From Frigidibacter albus (GTDB lineage: Bacteria > Pseudomonadota > Alphaproteobacteria > Rhodobacterales > Rhodobacteraceae), in contig NZ_JAAAUC010000011.1 of NCBI RefSeq assembly GCF_009908165.1, positions 1 to 64,000 on the forward strand: a stretch of DNA of 64,000 bases. The letters are read 5' to 3'. This document shows, piece by piece, positions 29,444 to 38,548 of the stretch (within the stretch, counting starts at the first letter, position 1; each line of letters opens with the position of its first letter). The notes beneath the pieces are model-generated. The model made no database searches. It was not told the origin of the DNA and worked only from the letters and a program-made list of their open reading frames with translations. A program made the translations under genes and the position numbers.

Positions 29444-30783
29444 GCCGTGGCCTCCTCTCCATCGGGTTTCACCCAGACTAGCAGGACCAGCCCCAGAAGG
29501 AACAACACGATGAGGGGAGAAATCCCCGCCTGCTGGCTGCCGGTCAGATGGGTGACCACCCCGATCGACAGCGGCGCGATGAACGAGGTGGCCTTGCCGG
29601 CGAGGGCGTAGAGGCCAAACGCCTCTGTCATCCGCGTGACGTCTGCCTGCCGGACCAGCATGGTGCGGCTGGCCGATTGCAGCGCGCCCCCCGCCGCGCC
29701 GATCAGCGCGCCCATGGCATAGAAGGCGATGTCGGGCAGGGCGCTGTCCGGCCCCACGGGCATCCCGAAGACCGACGTGCGCGAGATGTAGATGACCCCA
29801 AGCGCCACCAAAGACAGCACCACGACGTTGAAGGCGATCACCGGCTTTGGCCCGAAGCGCGCGTCGGCCCGCCCGCCGATCCAGGCGAACAGCGCCCCGG
29901 TCAGCACCGCCAGCAGCCCGAACTTGCCGACATCGGTCACCGTCCAGTCCAGCACACCCGCCGCATAGATGCCGCCAAAGACATACATGCCGTTCAGCGC
30001 ATCGCGGTAGAACATCGACGACAGCAGATAGGCCGACAGGCTGCGCCGCGCGGGCAGGGTGGCCAGCGTCTGGCGCAGCTGCGGCACCGCCTCGCGCGCG
30101 GCCTGCAGCACCGGCACCGCGCCCGGCACCCGCGGCTCTCGCACCCACAAGAAGAACGGCACCATGAACAGCGCATACCAGATCGCGGTCAGCGGCCCCA
30201 CGGCCCGGGTGCCCTCGCGCAGCTCCGGGTCCAGTCCAAGGATCGGGGCGATGTTGATCATCGTGCGCCCGGTCTCGCCATTTTCGGCCAGCAACGCCAG
30301 CATCAGGATCAGCGCCAGCAGTCCGCCCAGATAGCCGAACGCCCAGCCAGAGCCCGAGATGCGGCCGATCTCGGCGCGGCTGCCAAGGCCGGGCAGCATC
30401 GCATTGGTGAAGATCGTGGCGAATTCCATCGCCGCCAGCCCCACGCCGAAGCACAACATCACCAGCAGCAGGTTGAAGTCCCCCGGCGCCGCGAACCACA
30501 GCCCCCAGGCCCCCAGCACGTAAAACACCGAGAAAACCCAGATGAAGCCCATCCGCCCGCCGGCCCGGTCGGCAATCGCCCCCAGCAGCGGCGCCGCCAG
30601 CGCGATGGCGAAGCCGGTGATGCCTATGCCATAGCCCCAGACCGTCTGCGCCGCTGTGCCGCTGCCCAGAAGCTCCTTGATGTAGGGTCCGAAGATGAAG
30701 GTCAGCAGCAGCGTGTTGTAGGGCTGGCTGGCCCAGTCGAAGAAGAACCAGCCCCAGATCCGCCTGTTCGCCGAAATCGCCAT
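29440..30783 (-). CDS. UMF1-family MFS transporter
   Basis: Starting at the ATG at 30783, the product is 447 residues with about twelve transmembrane segments. The WGWFFFDWASQPYNTLLLTF start is the signature of UMF1/Atg22-like major facilitator permeases. ASRTMLVRQADVTRMTEAFG lies in the second half. Substrate unknown. It is the first gene of the three-gene unit with mepA and the esterase-like gene. Confidence 0.85.
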   Translation of the reverse strand: MAISANRRIWGWFFFDWASQPYNTLLLTFIFGPYIKELLGSGTAAQTVWGYGIGITGFAIALAAPLLGAIADRAGGRMGFIWVFSVFYVLGAWGLWFAAPGDFNLLLVMLCFGVGLAAMEFATIFTNAMLPGLGSRAEIGRISGSGWAFGYLGGLLALILMLALLAENGETGRTMINIAPILGLDPELREGTRAVGPLTAIWYALFMVPFFLWVREPRVPGAVPVLQAAREAVPQLRQTLATLPARRSLSAYLLSSMFYRDALNGMYVFGGIYAAGVLDWTVTDVGKFGLLAVLTGALFAWIGGRADARFGPKPVIAFNVVVLSLVALGVIYISRTSVFGMPVGPDSALPDIAFYAMGALIGAAGGALQSASRTMLVRQADVTRMTEAFGLYALAGKATSFIAPLSIGVVTHLTGSQQAGISPLIVLFLLGLVLLVWVKPDGEEATA

Positions 30784-30861
30784 GCCGCCCGCTCCTGCCG
30801 CCCCGCTGCCGGCGCGATCAAGCCCCAGAATTGGGCGCGGCACAAGCGGGGGAACGCGCCC

Positions 30862-31392
30862 CTAAGACTGCGGCGGCCAGGGCCGTTCGGCATCGGCAGC
30901 AATCCAGGCCTGCACCCAGCCGGGCAGGGCCGGGCTGACTTCCTGGCTGCCCATCGCCGCCAGCACTGCGGCCGGGGCAACGATCCCTTCGCGCCCCGTA
31001 AAGGCCGACCGGATCAGCACCTGGCTGGTGCACTCGCCATTCCGCCACATGCTCTGGTCCATATACAGGAACCTGGCATCCCAGCCGAGGCAGCGACTGC
31101 GCATCTCGAACCGCTCCATCATCCGCACCCGGCGGCGATAGCGAACCGAACTGCCCGCCACGGTAATCCCCCAGCGATTGGCACGCAGCACCCCGATCAG
31201 CCCGGTCCGCATCGCCAGTGGGATGCGCCCCAGATCATAGAGCGTCAGCGTGCGGCCATTGTTCAGCTCGGACCACAGGTCGAGGTCCCAGGGCCAGCAG
31301 ATATGCTGCGAGACATGGGTGCCGGTGATCCGCAGCGGCGGGGCTTTGCGGAACTTGACCATCGCATGGGCCATGCGGACGAAAGGATACAT
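30862..31392 (-). CDS. Acyl-CoA thioesterase-like hot-dog protein
   Basis: 176 residues. QHICWPWDLDLWSELNNGRT and LTLYDLGRIPLAMRTGL are typical of the YbgC/4HBT-like hot-dog group (Asp and Asn/His near the active site). No signal peptide. It ends 78 bases before the MFS start and may be cotranscribed. Acyl substrate unknown. Confidence 0.75.
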   Translation of the reverse strand: MYPFVRMAHAMVKFRKAPPLRITGTHVSQHICWPWDLDLWSELNNGRTLTLYDLGRIPLAMRTGLIGVLRANRWGITVAGSSVRYRRRVRMMERFEMRSRCLGWDARFLYMDQSMWRNGECTSQVLIRSAFTGREGIVAPAAVLAAMGSQEVSPALPGWVQAWIAADAERPWPPQS

Positions 31393-31542
31393 GGGGCGCC
31401 TCCTGATTACGCTCCGGCGTGACGCAGGGGCAGGCCCCCGTCAACCGCAGACGTTGCGTTACAGCGTGCCGCGCCGCGAGTGGTTGCATGAACGGCGCGC
31501 AGGCCTTACCTCTGGCGCCGCACCCCCAGCCGGAGAACATGG

Positions 31543-31836
31543 ATGACGACGCTCTACCAAGCCCTGATGCTGATCCTGAACGTCGTCTGGTTCGTGATGA
31601 TCGCGCATATCATCCTGTCCTGGCTGATCAGCTTTCAGGTGCTCAACACCCGTCAGCCCACTGTGGCGCAGATCTGGTTTGGCCTGAACCGCCTGCTGGA
31701 GCCGATCTACGGCCCGATCCGCAGCATCCTGCCCAATACTGGCGGGCTTGATCTTGCGCCGCTGGTGGCCTTCATCATCCTCATCATCCTGCAACGTGCG
31801 CTTCAGAACAACGCGGGCTTCTTCTACGGCTTTTGA
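31543..31836 (+). CDS. YggT family protein
   Basis: 97 residues with two hydrophobic segments. HIILSWLISFQVLNTRQP and NRLLEPIYGPIRSILPN are the family hallmarks. YggT proteins are small integral membrane proteins of uncertain function, sometimes tied to cell shape or osmotic stress. It ends 9 bases before recQ. Confidence 0.92.
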   Translation: MTTLYQALMLILNVVWFVMIAHIILSWLISFQVLNTRQPTVAQIWFGLNRLLEPIYGPIRSILPNTGGLDLAPLVAFIILIILQRALQNNAGFFYGF

Positions 31837-31845
31837 GGCCGCAGC

Positions 31846-33894
31846 ATGACCGCACCTTCCGCCACCGCGCTGCTTGCCTCGGTCTTCGGCTTCCCCAGCT
31901 TCCGTCCGGGGCAGGAAGAGATCGTGCGCGCCGTGCTGGCCGGGCAGAACGCGCTGGCGATCATGCCCACGGGCGGCGGCAAGTCGCTGTGCTTCCAGCT
32001 GCCCGCGCTGTGCCGCGAGGGGGTGACGGTGGTCATCTCGCCGCTGATCGCCCTGATGCGTGATCAGGTCCGCGCCCTGCGTGCGGCGGGGGTCGAGGCG
32101 GGGGCGCTGACCTCTGGCAATACCGATGCCGAAACCGAGGAGGTCTTCGCCGCGCTGGACGAAGGCCGCATGAAACTCCTCTACATGGCGCCCGAACGCC
32201 TTGCCTCGGGCGCAACCCTTGGCCTGCTGCGCCGGATCGGAACCAGCGCGATTGCGGTGGACGAGGCGCATTGCGTCAGCCAGTGGGGCCATGACTTCCG
32301 CCCCGACTATCTGCGGATCGGAGAGCTGCGCCGCGCGCTGGATGTGCCGCTGGCCGCCTTCACCGCCACCGCCGATGAGGAAACTCGGGCCGAGATCGTC
32401 ACCCGCCTGTTCGACGGCCAGCCGCCCGAGATCTTCCTGCGCGGCTTCGACCGGCCCAATATCCACCTCGCCTTCGCCGCCAAGGACAAGCCGCGCGAGC
32501 AGATCCTGCGCTTTGCCGACGCCCGGCGCGGCCAGTCCGGCATCGTCTATTGCGGCACCCGCGCCAAGACGGAAACGCTGGCGCAGGCGCTGCGCGAGGC
32601 CCGCCACGCCGCCTGCCACTATCACGGCGGCATGGACCCGGAAGGGCGGCGCGAGGTCGAGGCGCGGTTCCAGCGCGATGACGGGCTGATCGTGGTGGCG
32701 ACGGTCGCCTTCGGCATGGGGATCGACAAGCCCGATATCCGCTGGGTCGCCCATGCCGACCTGCCCAAATCCATCGAGAGCTACTATCAGGAAATCGGCC
32801 GCGGCGGCCGCGATGGTGCCCCGGCCGAGACCCTGACGCTCTATGGCCCCGACGATATCCGCTATCGCCGCACCCAGATCGACGAGGGCCTCGCCCCGCC
32901 CGAGCGCAAGGCCGCCGACCATGGCCGGCTGAACGCGCTGCTTGGCCTTGCCGAGGCAACCGCCTGCCGCCGCCAGCGCCTGCTGGCCTATTTCGGCGAG
33001 ACGGCAGAGCCCTGCGGCAATTGCGACCTCTGCGACACGCCGCCCGACGTGTTTGATGCGACAGAGCCGGTGCGCAAGGCGCTGTCGGCGATCCTGCGCA
33101 CGCAGGAAACCTTCGGCGCCGGGCACCTGATCGACATCCTGACCGGCACCGCCACCGACAAGGTGCGCGAGCGCGGCCATGACGGGCTGCCGACCTTCGG
33201 CGTCGGGCGCGACCTTTCCCGCCCGCAATGGCAGGCGCTGTTCCGGCAGATGATGGGCCATGACCTCGTGCGCCCCGATGCCGAGCGCCACGGCGCGCTG
33301 CGCATGACCGACATCGCCCGTCCGATCCTGCGCGGCGAGGCGCAGATCACGCTGCGCCGCGACACCGTCGCCCGCGCGCAGTCCCGCCCCGTGGCGAAAG
33401 CCCTCGTCAGCGAGGAAGACGCGCCGCTGCTGTCCGCGCTGAAGGCCAAGCGCCGGGCGCTGGCCGAGGCGGCGCGCGTGCCGGCCTATGTGGTCTTCAC
33501 CGACCGCACCCTGATCGAGATGGCCGAGACCAAACCGGGCAGCCTCGACGCCATGGCCCACATCACCGGCGTCGGCGCGAAAAAGCTGGAAAGCTACGGC
33601 GCCGAGTTCCTTGCGGTCATCACCGGCGCCACAGAGCACATGCACCCCTCGCGCCTGCGCTTGGCCGGGCGCCCCGAAGGCGTGCTGTTCGACCGGCTGG
33701 CAGAGGTGCAGCTGGCGCTGGCGCGGGGCGAGGACGGCAACGAAAAGTTCCTGTCCTGCACCCACAGTACCCTGCGCCAGATCGCCGAGCGGCGCCCCGC
33801 GACGCTGGGCGATCTGGCCCGCCTGCAAGGTATGGGCGAACAAAAGACCGACCGCTTCGGCGCAGCCTTCCTTGCGGTGCTGGCCGAAGGGTAG
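31846..33894 (+). CDS. recQ: ATP-dependent DNA helicase RecQ
   Basis: 682 residues. The helicase core runs from about 1 to 350, with Walker A MPTGGGKSLCFQ (about 40-51) and the DEAH box VDEAHCVSQWGHDFRPDY. A zinc-binding region follows, with C in ACRRQR and CGNCDLC. After the winged-helix domain there are two HRDC-like domains, at about 525-600 and 610-682, the second weaker. RecQ unwinds recombination intermediates and acts in replication-fork repair. Confidence 0.96.
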   Translation: MTAPSATALLASVFGFPSFRPGQEEIVRAVLAGQNALAIMPTGGGKSLCFQLPALCREGVTVVISPLIALMRDQVRALRAAGVEAGALTSGNTDAETEEVFAALDEGRMKLLYMAPERLASGATLGLLRRIGTSAIAVDEAHCVSQWGHDFRPDYLRIGELRRALDVPLAAFTATADEETRAEIVTRLFDGQPPEIFLRGFDRPNIHLAFAAKDKPREQILRFADARRGQSGIVYCGTRAKTETLAQALREARHAACHYHGGMDPEGRREVEARFQRDDGLIVVATVAFGMGIDKPDIRWVAHADLPKSIESYYQEIGRGGRDGAPAETLTLYGPDDIRYRRTQIDEGLAPPERKAADHGRLNALLGLAEATACRRQRLLAYFGETAEPCGNCDLCDTPPDVFDATEPVRKALSAILRTQETFGAGHLIDILTGTATDKVRERGHDGLPTFGVGRDLSRPQWQALFRQMMGHDLVRPDAERHGALRMTDIARPILRGEAQITLRRDTVARAQSRPVAKALVSEEDAPLLSALKAKRRALAEAARVPAYVVFTDRTLIEMAETKPGSLDAMAHITGVGAKKLESYGAEFLAVITGATEHMHPSRLRLAGRPEGVLFDRLAEVQLALARGEDGNEKFLSCTHSTLRQIAERRPATLGDLARLQGMGEQKTDRFGAAFLAVLAEG

Positions 33895-33900
33895 GCGCCT

Positions 33901-34731
33901 TCAGCTCACCGTCAGATCAGCCAGCACCCCGCCAAGCGCAGAGGCGGGGTCGGCCAGCGACAGCACGATGGTCAAGTGGTTCAACCCCGGCTCGCGGCGC
34001 AGCTCACATGGCTGGCCGTTGCCGGTGATCAACCCGGCAAAAGCGGCCGCCTGATCATGAAACGGCGCCGTTTCCAGCGCGCCCCGTGTGAGGGTCCGCG
34101 ATGGTCCGATCAGTTGCGCCGAGGTCAGCGGCGACCATGCCGCTGCCTCCTCGTCCGTCATCTCGGCCTCATGCTTCAGGAAGCTCCCGGGAATGCCTGC
34201 AAGGTCATAGATGCCGCTGACCATCAGGATACCGCGCAGCGCCGGCAGACCCGGAGACGCTTCCTGCGGACCGAGGGCCGCCAGATAGCTGGCCAGGTGC
34301 GCGCCCGCCGAATGGCCGCTGACGGTGAAGCGCGCGGGATCGGCGCCAAGCGTGGGCGCGAGCGTCTGCAGGTGCAGCGCCGCCGCCCGCACCTGCGCCA
34401 CGATCCGCCCCAGCCGGGTGCCCGGCATCAGGTCATGGGTGGTGATGGCCGCGATGCCGCCCGCCGCCAGAACCGGCGCCGCGACAAGGTGGTGGTCGGT
34501 CTTGCTCCCCGACCGCCAGTAGCCGCCATGGATGAACATGTGCAGCGGCGCGCCTTTGGCCGGGTTCGGGGGGAACAGGATATCCAACCGCTCGCGCGGC
34601 GAGGGGCCGTAGGCCACATCGGCCCGCACATCCACCCGCGCCGCAAGCTCCGCCGAGCGGGCGGCGGTTTCGGCCAGGATGGCGTCGAAATCGGGGATGA
34701 AATCGCGGTTGCGGTAAAGGTCCTGTTCCAT
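33901..34731 (-). CDS. Alpha/beta hydrolase, arylformamidase-like
   Basis: 276 residues. HMFIHGGYWRSGSKTDHH gives the HGG(Y/F)WR oxyanion segment and TVSGHSAGAHLASYLAAL the nucleophile Ser, with a C-terminal His in GLNHLTIV. This pattern fits bacterial kynurenine-formamidase-like and related carbamoyl or ester hydrolases. It is the last gene of the leftward catabolic operon, 9 bases after the dehydrogenase gene, so its substrate is more likely an intermediate of that pathway than formylkynurenine. Confidence 0.75.
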   Translation of the reverse strand: MEQDLYRNRDFIPDFDAILAETAARSAELAARVDVRADVAYGPSPRERLDILFPPNPAKGAPLHMFIHGGYWRSGSKTDHHLVAAPVLAAGGIAAITTHDLMPGTRLGRIVAQVRAAALHLQTLAPTLGADPARFTVSGHSAGAHLASYLAALGPQEASPGLPALRGILMVSGIYDLAGIPGSFLKHEAEMTDEEAAAWSPLTSAQLIGPSRTLTRGALETAPFHDQAAAFAGLITGNGQPCELRREPGLNHLTIVLSLADPASALGGVLADLTVS

Positions 34732-34740
34732 GCCTGTGCC

Positions 34741-36204
34741 CTAGAAGTTCACCGCGAAATACTTCGGCTCCATGAATTCCAGGATGCCGGTCACCCCACC
34801 CTCGCGCCCCAACCCGCTTTGCTTGGCGCCGCCGAAGGGGGCGGCCGGGTCGGACATCAGGCCGCGGTTGATGGCGACCATGCCGGTCTCGATGCCCTTG
34901 CCCACCCGCAGCGCGCGGGAAAGATCCCCGGAATAGACATAGGCCGCAAGCCCGTATTCGGTGGCATTGGCGAGGCGGATCGCCTGCTCCTCGGTCTCGA
35001 AACGGTAGATGGGCGCGACGGGGCCGAAGATTTCCTCATGGGCGATCTCGGCATCCTCTGGCACATTCTCGATCACCGTCGGCGGGTAGAAATAGCCCGA
35101 TCCCGGCAGCGGCGCGCCCCCGGTCGTGACCCGCGCCCCGCGCGCGACGGCCTGGCTGACCAGCCGGTCGATCTTGGTCACAGCCTTGGTCGTGATCATC
35201 GGGCCGACCTGCGTGGCGGCATCGGTGCCCGCCCCCACCACCAGCGCCGCCATGCGCGCCGTCAGCCCCGCGACGAAGGCATCATGGATCCCCGCCTGCA
35301 CGTAGAAGCGATTGGCGGCGGTGCAGGCCTCGCCCGCGTTGCGCATCTTGGCGATCATCGCGCCGTCGAGGGCGGCATCCAGATCGGCATCGTCGAAGAC
35401 AAGGAAGGGCGCGTTGCCGCCAAGCTCCATCGAGCAGGAGACGACGGTCTTCGCCGCCTCGGCCAGCAGGGTGCGGCCCACCCCGGTCGATCCGGTGAAG
35501 GACAGCTTGCGCACCCGCGGATCGGCCAGCATGGCACTGACTACGGGGCCCGGCTGGCTGGTCGTCAGCACATTGACCACGCCCGGCGGCACCCCCGCCT
35601 CGGCGCCAAGGCGGGCCATCGCATAGGCGGTCAGCGGCGTTTCGGACGCTGGCTTCAGGATCACCGTGCAGCCCGCCGCCAGCGCCGGGCCGATCTTGCG
35701 CGTCGCCATTGCGGCAGGGAAGTTCCACGGCGTGATCAGCACCGCAATGCCGATGGGGTCATGGTCCACAAGAATGTGGTGCGCGCCCGAGGGGGCATGG
35801 CGAAACTCGCCGGGGATGCGCACCGCCTCCTCGGCATACCAGCGGAAGAACTCGGCCGCATAGGCGACCTCGCCGCGCGCATCGGGCAGCGCCTTGCCGT
35901 TCTCCAGCGAGATCAGCCGGGCGAGGTCTTCGGCATGGTCGGTCATCAACCCGAACCAGCGGCGCAGAATCTCGGCACGCTGCCGCGGCGGTGTGGCGCG
36001 CCAGCCGGCGGCGGCGGCCTCGGCCGCATCGACCGCGCGCATCGCATCCTCAACCGAAGCATCCGGCACCTCGGCCAGCACCTCCGCGGTCGAGGGGTTC
36101 GTCACCGGGATGCCGCCACCCGGCAGCCAGTCGCCGCCGATATAGAGGCCGCGGGCGTGCAGGCCCGGATCGGCAAAATCGGCGCGGGGGGAATCGAGGG
36201 TCAT
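34741..36204 (-). CDS. NAD(P)-dependent succinate-semialdehyde-type dehydrogenase
   Basis: 487 residues of the aldehyde dehydrogenase superfamily. TPWNFPAAMATRKIGPALAA binds cofactor, FTGSTGVGRTLL is the glycine loop, and MELGGNAPF carries the general-base Glu. NAGEACTAANRFYV carries the catalytic Cys. The sequence is closest to the GabD/succinate-semialdehyde class, though glutarate- and other semialdehyde enzymes look alike. It lies 16 bases after the Fe-alcohol dehydrogenase gene; together they could oxidise an alcohol to an acid. Confidence 0.85.
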   Translation of the reverse strand: MTLDSPRADFADPGLHARGLYIGGDWLPGGGIPVTNPSTAEVLAEVPDASVEDAMRAVDAAEAAAAGWRATPPRQRAEILRRWFGLMTDHAEDLARLISLENGKALPDARGEVAYAAEFFRWYAEEAVRIPGEFRHAPSGAHHILVDHDPIGIAVLITPWNFPAAMATRKIGPALAAGCTVILKPASETPLTAYAMARLGAEAGVPPGVVNVLTTSQPGPVVSAMLADPRVRKLSFTGSTGVGRTLLAEAAKTVVSCSMELGGNAPFLVFDDADLDAALDGAMIAKMRNAGEACTAANRFYVQAGIHDAFVAGLTARMAALVVGAGTDAATQVGPMITTKAVTKIDRLVSQAVARGARVTTGGAPLPGSGYFYPPTVIENVPEDAEIAHEEIFGPVAPIYRFETEEQAIRLANATEYGLAAYVYSGDLSRALRVGKGIETGMVAINRGLMSDPAAPFGGAKQSGLGREGGVTGILEFMEPKYFAVNF

Positions 36205-36220
36205 GTCCGGTCCTTCCGGG

Positions 36221-37417
36221 TTACTGGATCAGGCTGAGCTCGCCCCTGAAGGCGGCGGTCAGCAAAAGCGTCATGTCGGCGCGGGTCAGCGGGCGCGGGT
36301 TGTTCTGGATCAGCCGCTCGATCCCGCAGGATTGCTCGGCCACCCAGCCGATGCGGTCCTCGGCCAGCCCAAGCGCGGCCAGCGTTGGCGGGATGCCGAT
36401 GCGGGCGAACATCGCGGCGATGGCAGGGATCACCTCATCGCCCGAAGCCAGCCCGATAGCCGCGGCGATCTGCGCCAGCTCGGGGCCAATCGCCGGGCGG
36501 TTCCACGCCATCACATAGGGCATCAGGCAGGCCACGCCCTGCCCATGCGCGGTATGCGTCAGCGCGCCGACCGGATACTGAATCGCATGGGCCGCAGCCG
36601 TGCCCGCCACGCCGAAGGCGAGCCCGGCAAAGGTCGCGCCCTGCATCACCTGCGCGCGGGCGGTGGCCTCGCCACTGGTGCAGGCCGCCTCCAGCCCCTG
36701 CCACAGCAGCGCAATCGCCGTCAGTGCGAACTGGTCCGACAGGGCGTTCTTGCCGATGAACACCCGCTCTTGGCTCAGGCTGGCCGTCACCTCACGCCGG
36801 GTGGCGGTGAAGGCCTCGATGGCATGGGTCAGCGCGTCGGCCCCGGCAATGGCGGTCAGCCCCGGCGGGCAGGTCAGCGTCAGGTCCGGGTCGCAGATCG
36901 CCGCGACCGGGATCAGATAGGGGCTGGAGATGCCGACCTTCAGGCTGCGGTCGGCATCGGACAGCACCGCCACCGGCGTCACCTCGGACCCGGTGCCAGC
37001 GGTGGTGGGGACGGCAATCAGCGGCAGGATCGCGCCCGGCACCTTCAACTCGCCATAGTAATCCTGCGGCCGCCCGCCATGCGACAGCAGCAGTGCCACG
37101 CATTTCGCCATGTCGAGGCACGACCCGCCGCCGATGCCGATCACCAGATCGGGCGCGAAGCCGCGTGCAGCCTCTGCCGCGGCGACCGCCGTCTCCACCG
37201 GCACATCGGGCAGGGTGCCGCTTTCGACCCGCAGGGTCAGGCCCGAGGCCTCCAGATCCGCGACCATCCCGAGGAAATCCGCATCCGCGGCAAGCCGCGC
37301 ATCGGTGACGATCAGCGCCCGCCGTCCCAGGCGCCCGGCGATGGCGCCAAGCGCCCGGCGCTGGCCGGAACCGAAAAACAGCTCTCGCGGGGCCCTGATC
37401 GTGCCGAAATAATCCAT
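36221..37417 (-). CDS. Iron-containing alcohol dehydrogenase
   Basis: 398 residues. The GGGSCLDMAK loop near 97-106 binds NAD, and AVPTTAGTGSEVTPVAVL is the family signature. DALTHAIEAFTA and the histidines in AHAIQYPVGALTHTAHGQG form the metal site. Members oxidise 4-hydroxybutyrate, 1,2-propanediol, methanol or maleylacetate-type substrates, and the exact one cannot be read here. Coupling with the adjacent semialdehyde-type dehydrogenase makes a hydroxyacid or diol plausible. Confidence 0.88.
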   Translation of the reverse strand: MDYFGTIRAPRELFFGSGQRRALGAIAGRLGRRALIVTDARLAADADFLGMVADLEASGLTLRVESGTLPDVPVETAVAAAEAARGFAPDLVIGIGGGSCLDMAKCVALLLSHGGRPQDYYGELKVPGAILPLIAVPTTAGTGSEVTPVAVLSDADRSLKVGISSPYLIPVAAICDPDLTLTCPPGLTAIAGADALTHAIEAFTATRREVTASLSQERVFIGKNALSDQFALTAIALLWQGLEAACTSGEATARAQVMQGATFAGLAFGVAGTAAAHAIQYPVGALTHTAHGQGVACLMPYVMAWNRPAIGPELAQIAAAIGLASGDEVIPAIAAMFARIGIPPTLAALGLAEDRIGWVAEQSCGIERLIQNNPRPLTRADMTLLLTAAFRGELSLIQ

Positions 37418-37441
37418 GGTTCCGTTTCCTCCGGTTCGGTT

Positions 37442-38446
37442 TCAGGCGGCCCGCAGGGTCTGCAGGTCGTTCAGCAAGCTGTCGGGTATGTCGATGCCGT
37501 CGCGCAGCGCCGCTGCCCGGCGAACGCGCATTCCGTCGCCGGGCACCGCCACCGGGCTGGCCGGATCGGCGGGACGAGAGTGGCGCAGCGCGTCCAGATA
37601 GGCACACAGCCGCGCCGCCACGCCACCATCGGCGCCGGGGTCGATCAGGATCAGAAGGTCGCCCTTGCTGGCGGGGTGGGAGGCATCGAGCGTGCCGCGC
37701 ACCTCGGGCGCAAGCTCGGACCCGGCCAGCATCGCCACCAGCAGTTCGAACGCGAGGCCAAGCCCATAGCCCTTCGCCCCGCCGAAGGGGGATATGGCGC
37801 CAGTCTTCGCGGCCTCGGCATCGGTCGTCGGATTGCCCGCCGCATCCACGGCCCAGCCGGGGGCCAGCGCCTCGCCCTTCAGCGCGTGATGGTGGATCTT
37901 GCCCATCGAGACCACGCTGCTGGCCAGATCCAGCACGAAGGGCGCATCCCCGGTGGGAATGGCGATGGCAACGGGGTTGGTCCCCAGCATCGCCTCAGTG
38001 CCGCCGAACGGATGCACCAGCGCCTCGCTGGTGGACAGCACGATGCCGATGACGCCGCGGCTCGCTGCCGCTTCGGCGTAATAGGCCAGCATCCCGATAT
38101 GGTTGGCATTGCGGATCGCCGCCAGTGCAAGCCCCGCCGCGCGCGTTGCCGGCAACAGCGCCTCCATTGCCGCCATCAACGCCACAGGGCCGAGGGCGCG
38201 CTGTCCATCCACCTGCAGAAACGCCGCGCGGCGCCAGTGTTGCTCGCCCGTCGCCACGGGGTCGGCCAGGCCGTTGCCGATCCGCGCCAGCAGCCGTGGC
38301 AGGCGCTGCAGCCCGTGCGAGGGCAGCCCGCGCAATTCCGCCTCGATCAGCAGATCCGCCTGCAACCAAGCTGCTTCCGGCGGCGCCCCATGCGCCTCCA
38401 GCAGGTCCACCGCCAGCCGCCGCAGGACAGGCTCAGTGACCCGCAT
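37442..38446 (-). CDS. Ldh-family (malate/L-lactate/ureidoglycolate-type) oxidoreductase
   Basis: Starting at the ATG at 38446 (MRVTEPVLRRLAVDLLEAHG) gives 334 residues. GLPSHGLQRLPRLLARIGNG, AAIRNANHIGMLAYYAEAAA and FGGAKGYGLGLAFELLVAML are the conserved stretches of the PF02615 family, with His in NANHIG at the active site. These NAD(P) enzymes reduce 2-oxoacids or related compounds. It is first of the leftward operon, reading away from the shared control region. Confidence 0.88.
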   Translation of the reverse strand: MRVTEPVLRRLAVDLLEAHGAPPEAAWLQADLLIEAELRGLPSHGLQRLPRLLARIGNGLADPVATGEQHWRRAAFLQVDGQRALGPVALMAAMEALLPATRAAGLALAAIRNANHIGMLAYYAEAAASRGVIGIVLSTSEALVHPFGGTEAMLGTNPVAIAIPTGDAPFVLDLASSVVSMGKIHHHALKGEALAPGWAVDAAGNPTTDAEAAKTGAISPFGGAKGYGLGLAFELLVAMLAGSELAPEVRGTLDASHPASKGDLLILIDPGADGGVAARLCAYLDALRHSRPADPASPVAVPGDGMRVRRAAALRDGIDIPDSLLNDLQTLRAA

Positions 38447-38453
38447 CTGAAAT

Positions 38454-38504
38454 CCTATATCGGATCGTATATGATATTGTGTTTGACATTCGATATCGTA
38501 TTTG
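38454..38504. promoter_or_regulatory. AT-rich palindromes in the divergent control region
   Basis: ATCGTATATGAT at 38464-38475 is a 10-of-12 palindrome. ATTCGATATCGTAT at 38488-38501 is a 12-of-14 palindrome around CGATATCG. TTGACA at 38483-38488 could be the -35 element for the rightward regulator gene, so the second site would overlap that promoter. FCD-type GntR proteins often bind ATNGTATACNAT-like sites, so the adjacent regulator is the natural candidate. Confidence 0.6.
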
Positions 38505-38548
38505 CGAGTCATTGCCGCGTGTCAAGTCGAAGATGCAGGAGTGGGTGA

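Noticed and set aside
28550-30499. 649-codon frame containing mepA
   Set aside because: The first half is an out-of-frame shadow of the MFS gene. mepA starts at its own ATG at 29443 with a clear signal peptide.
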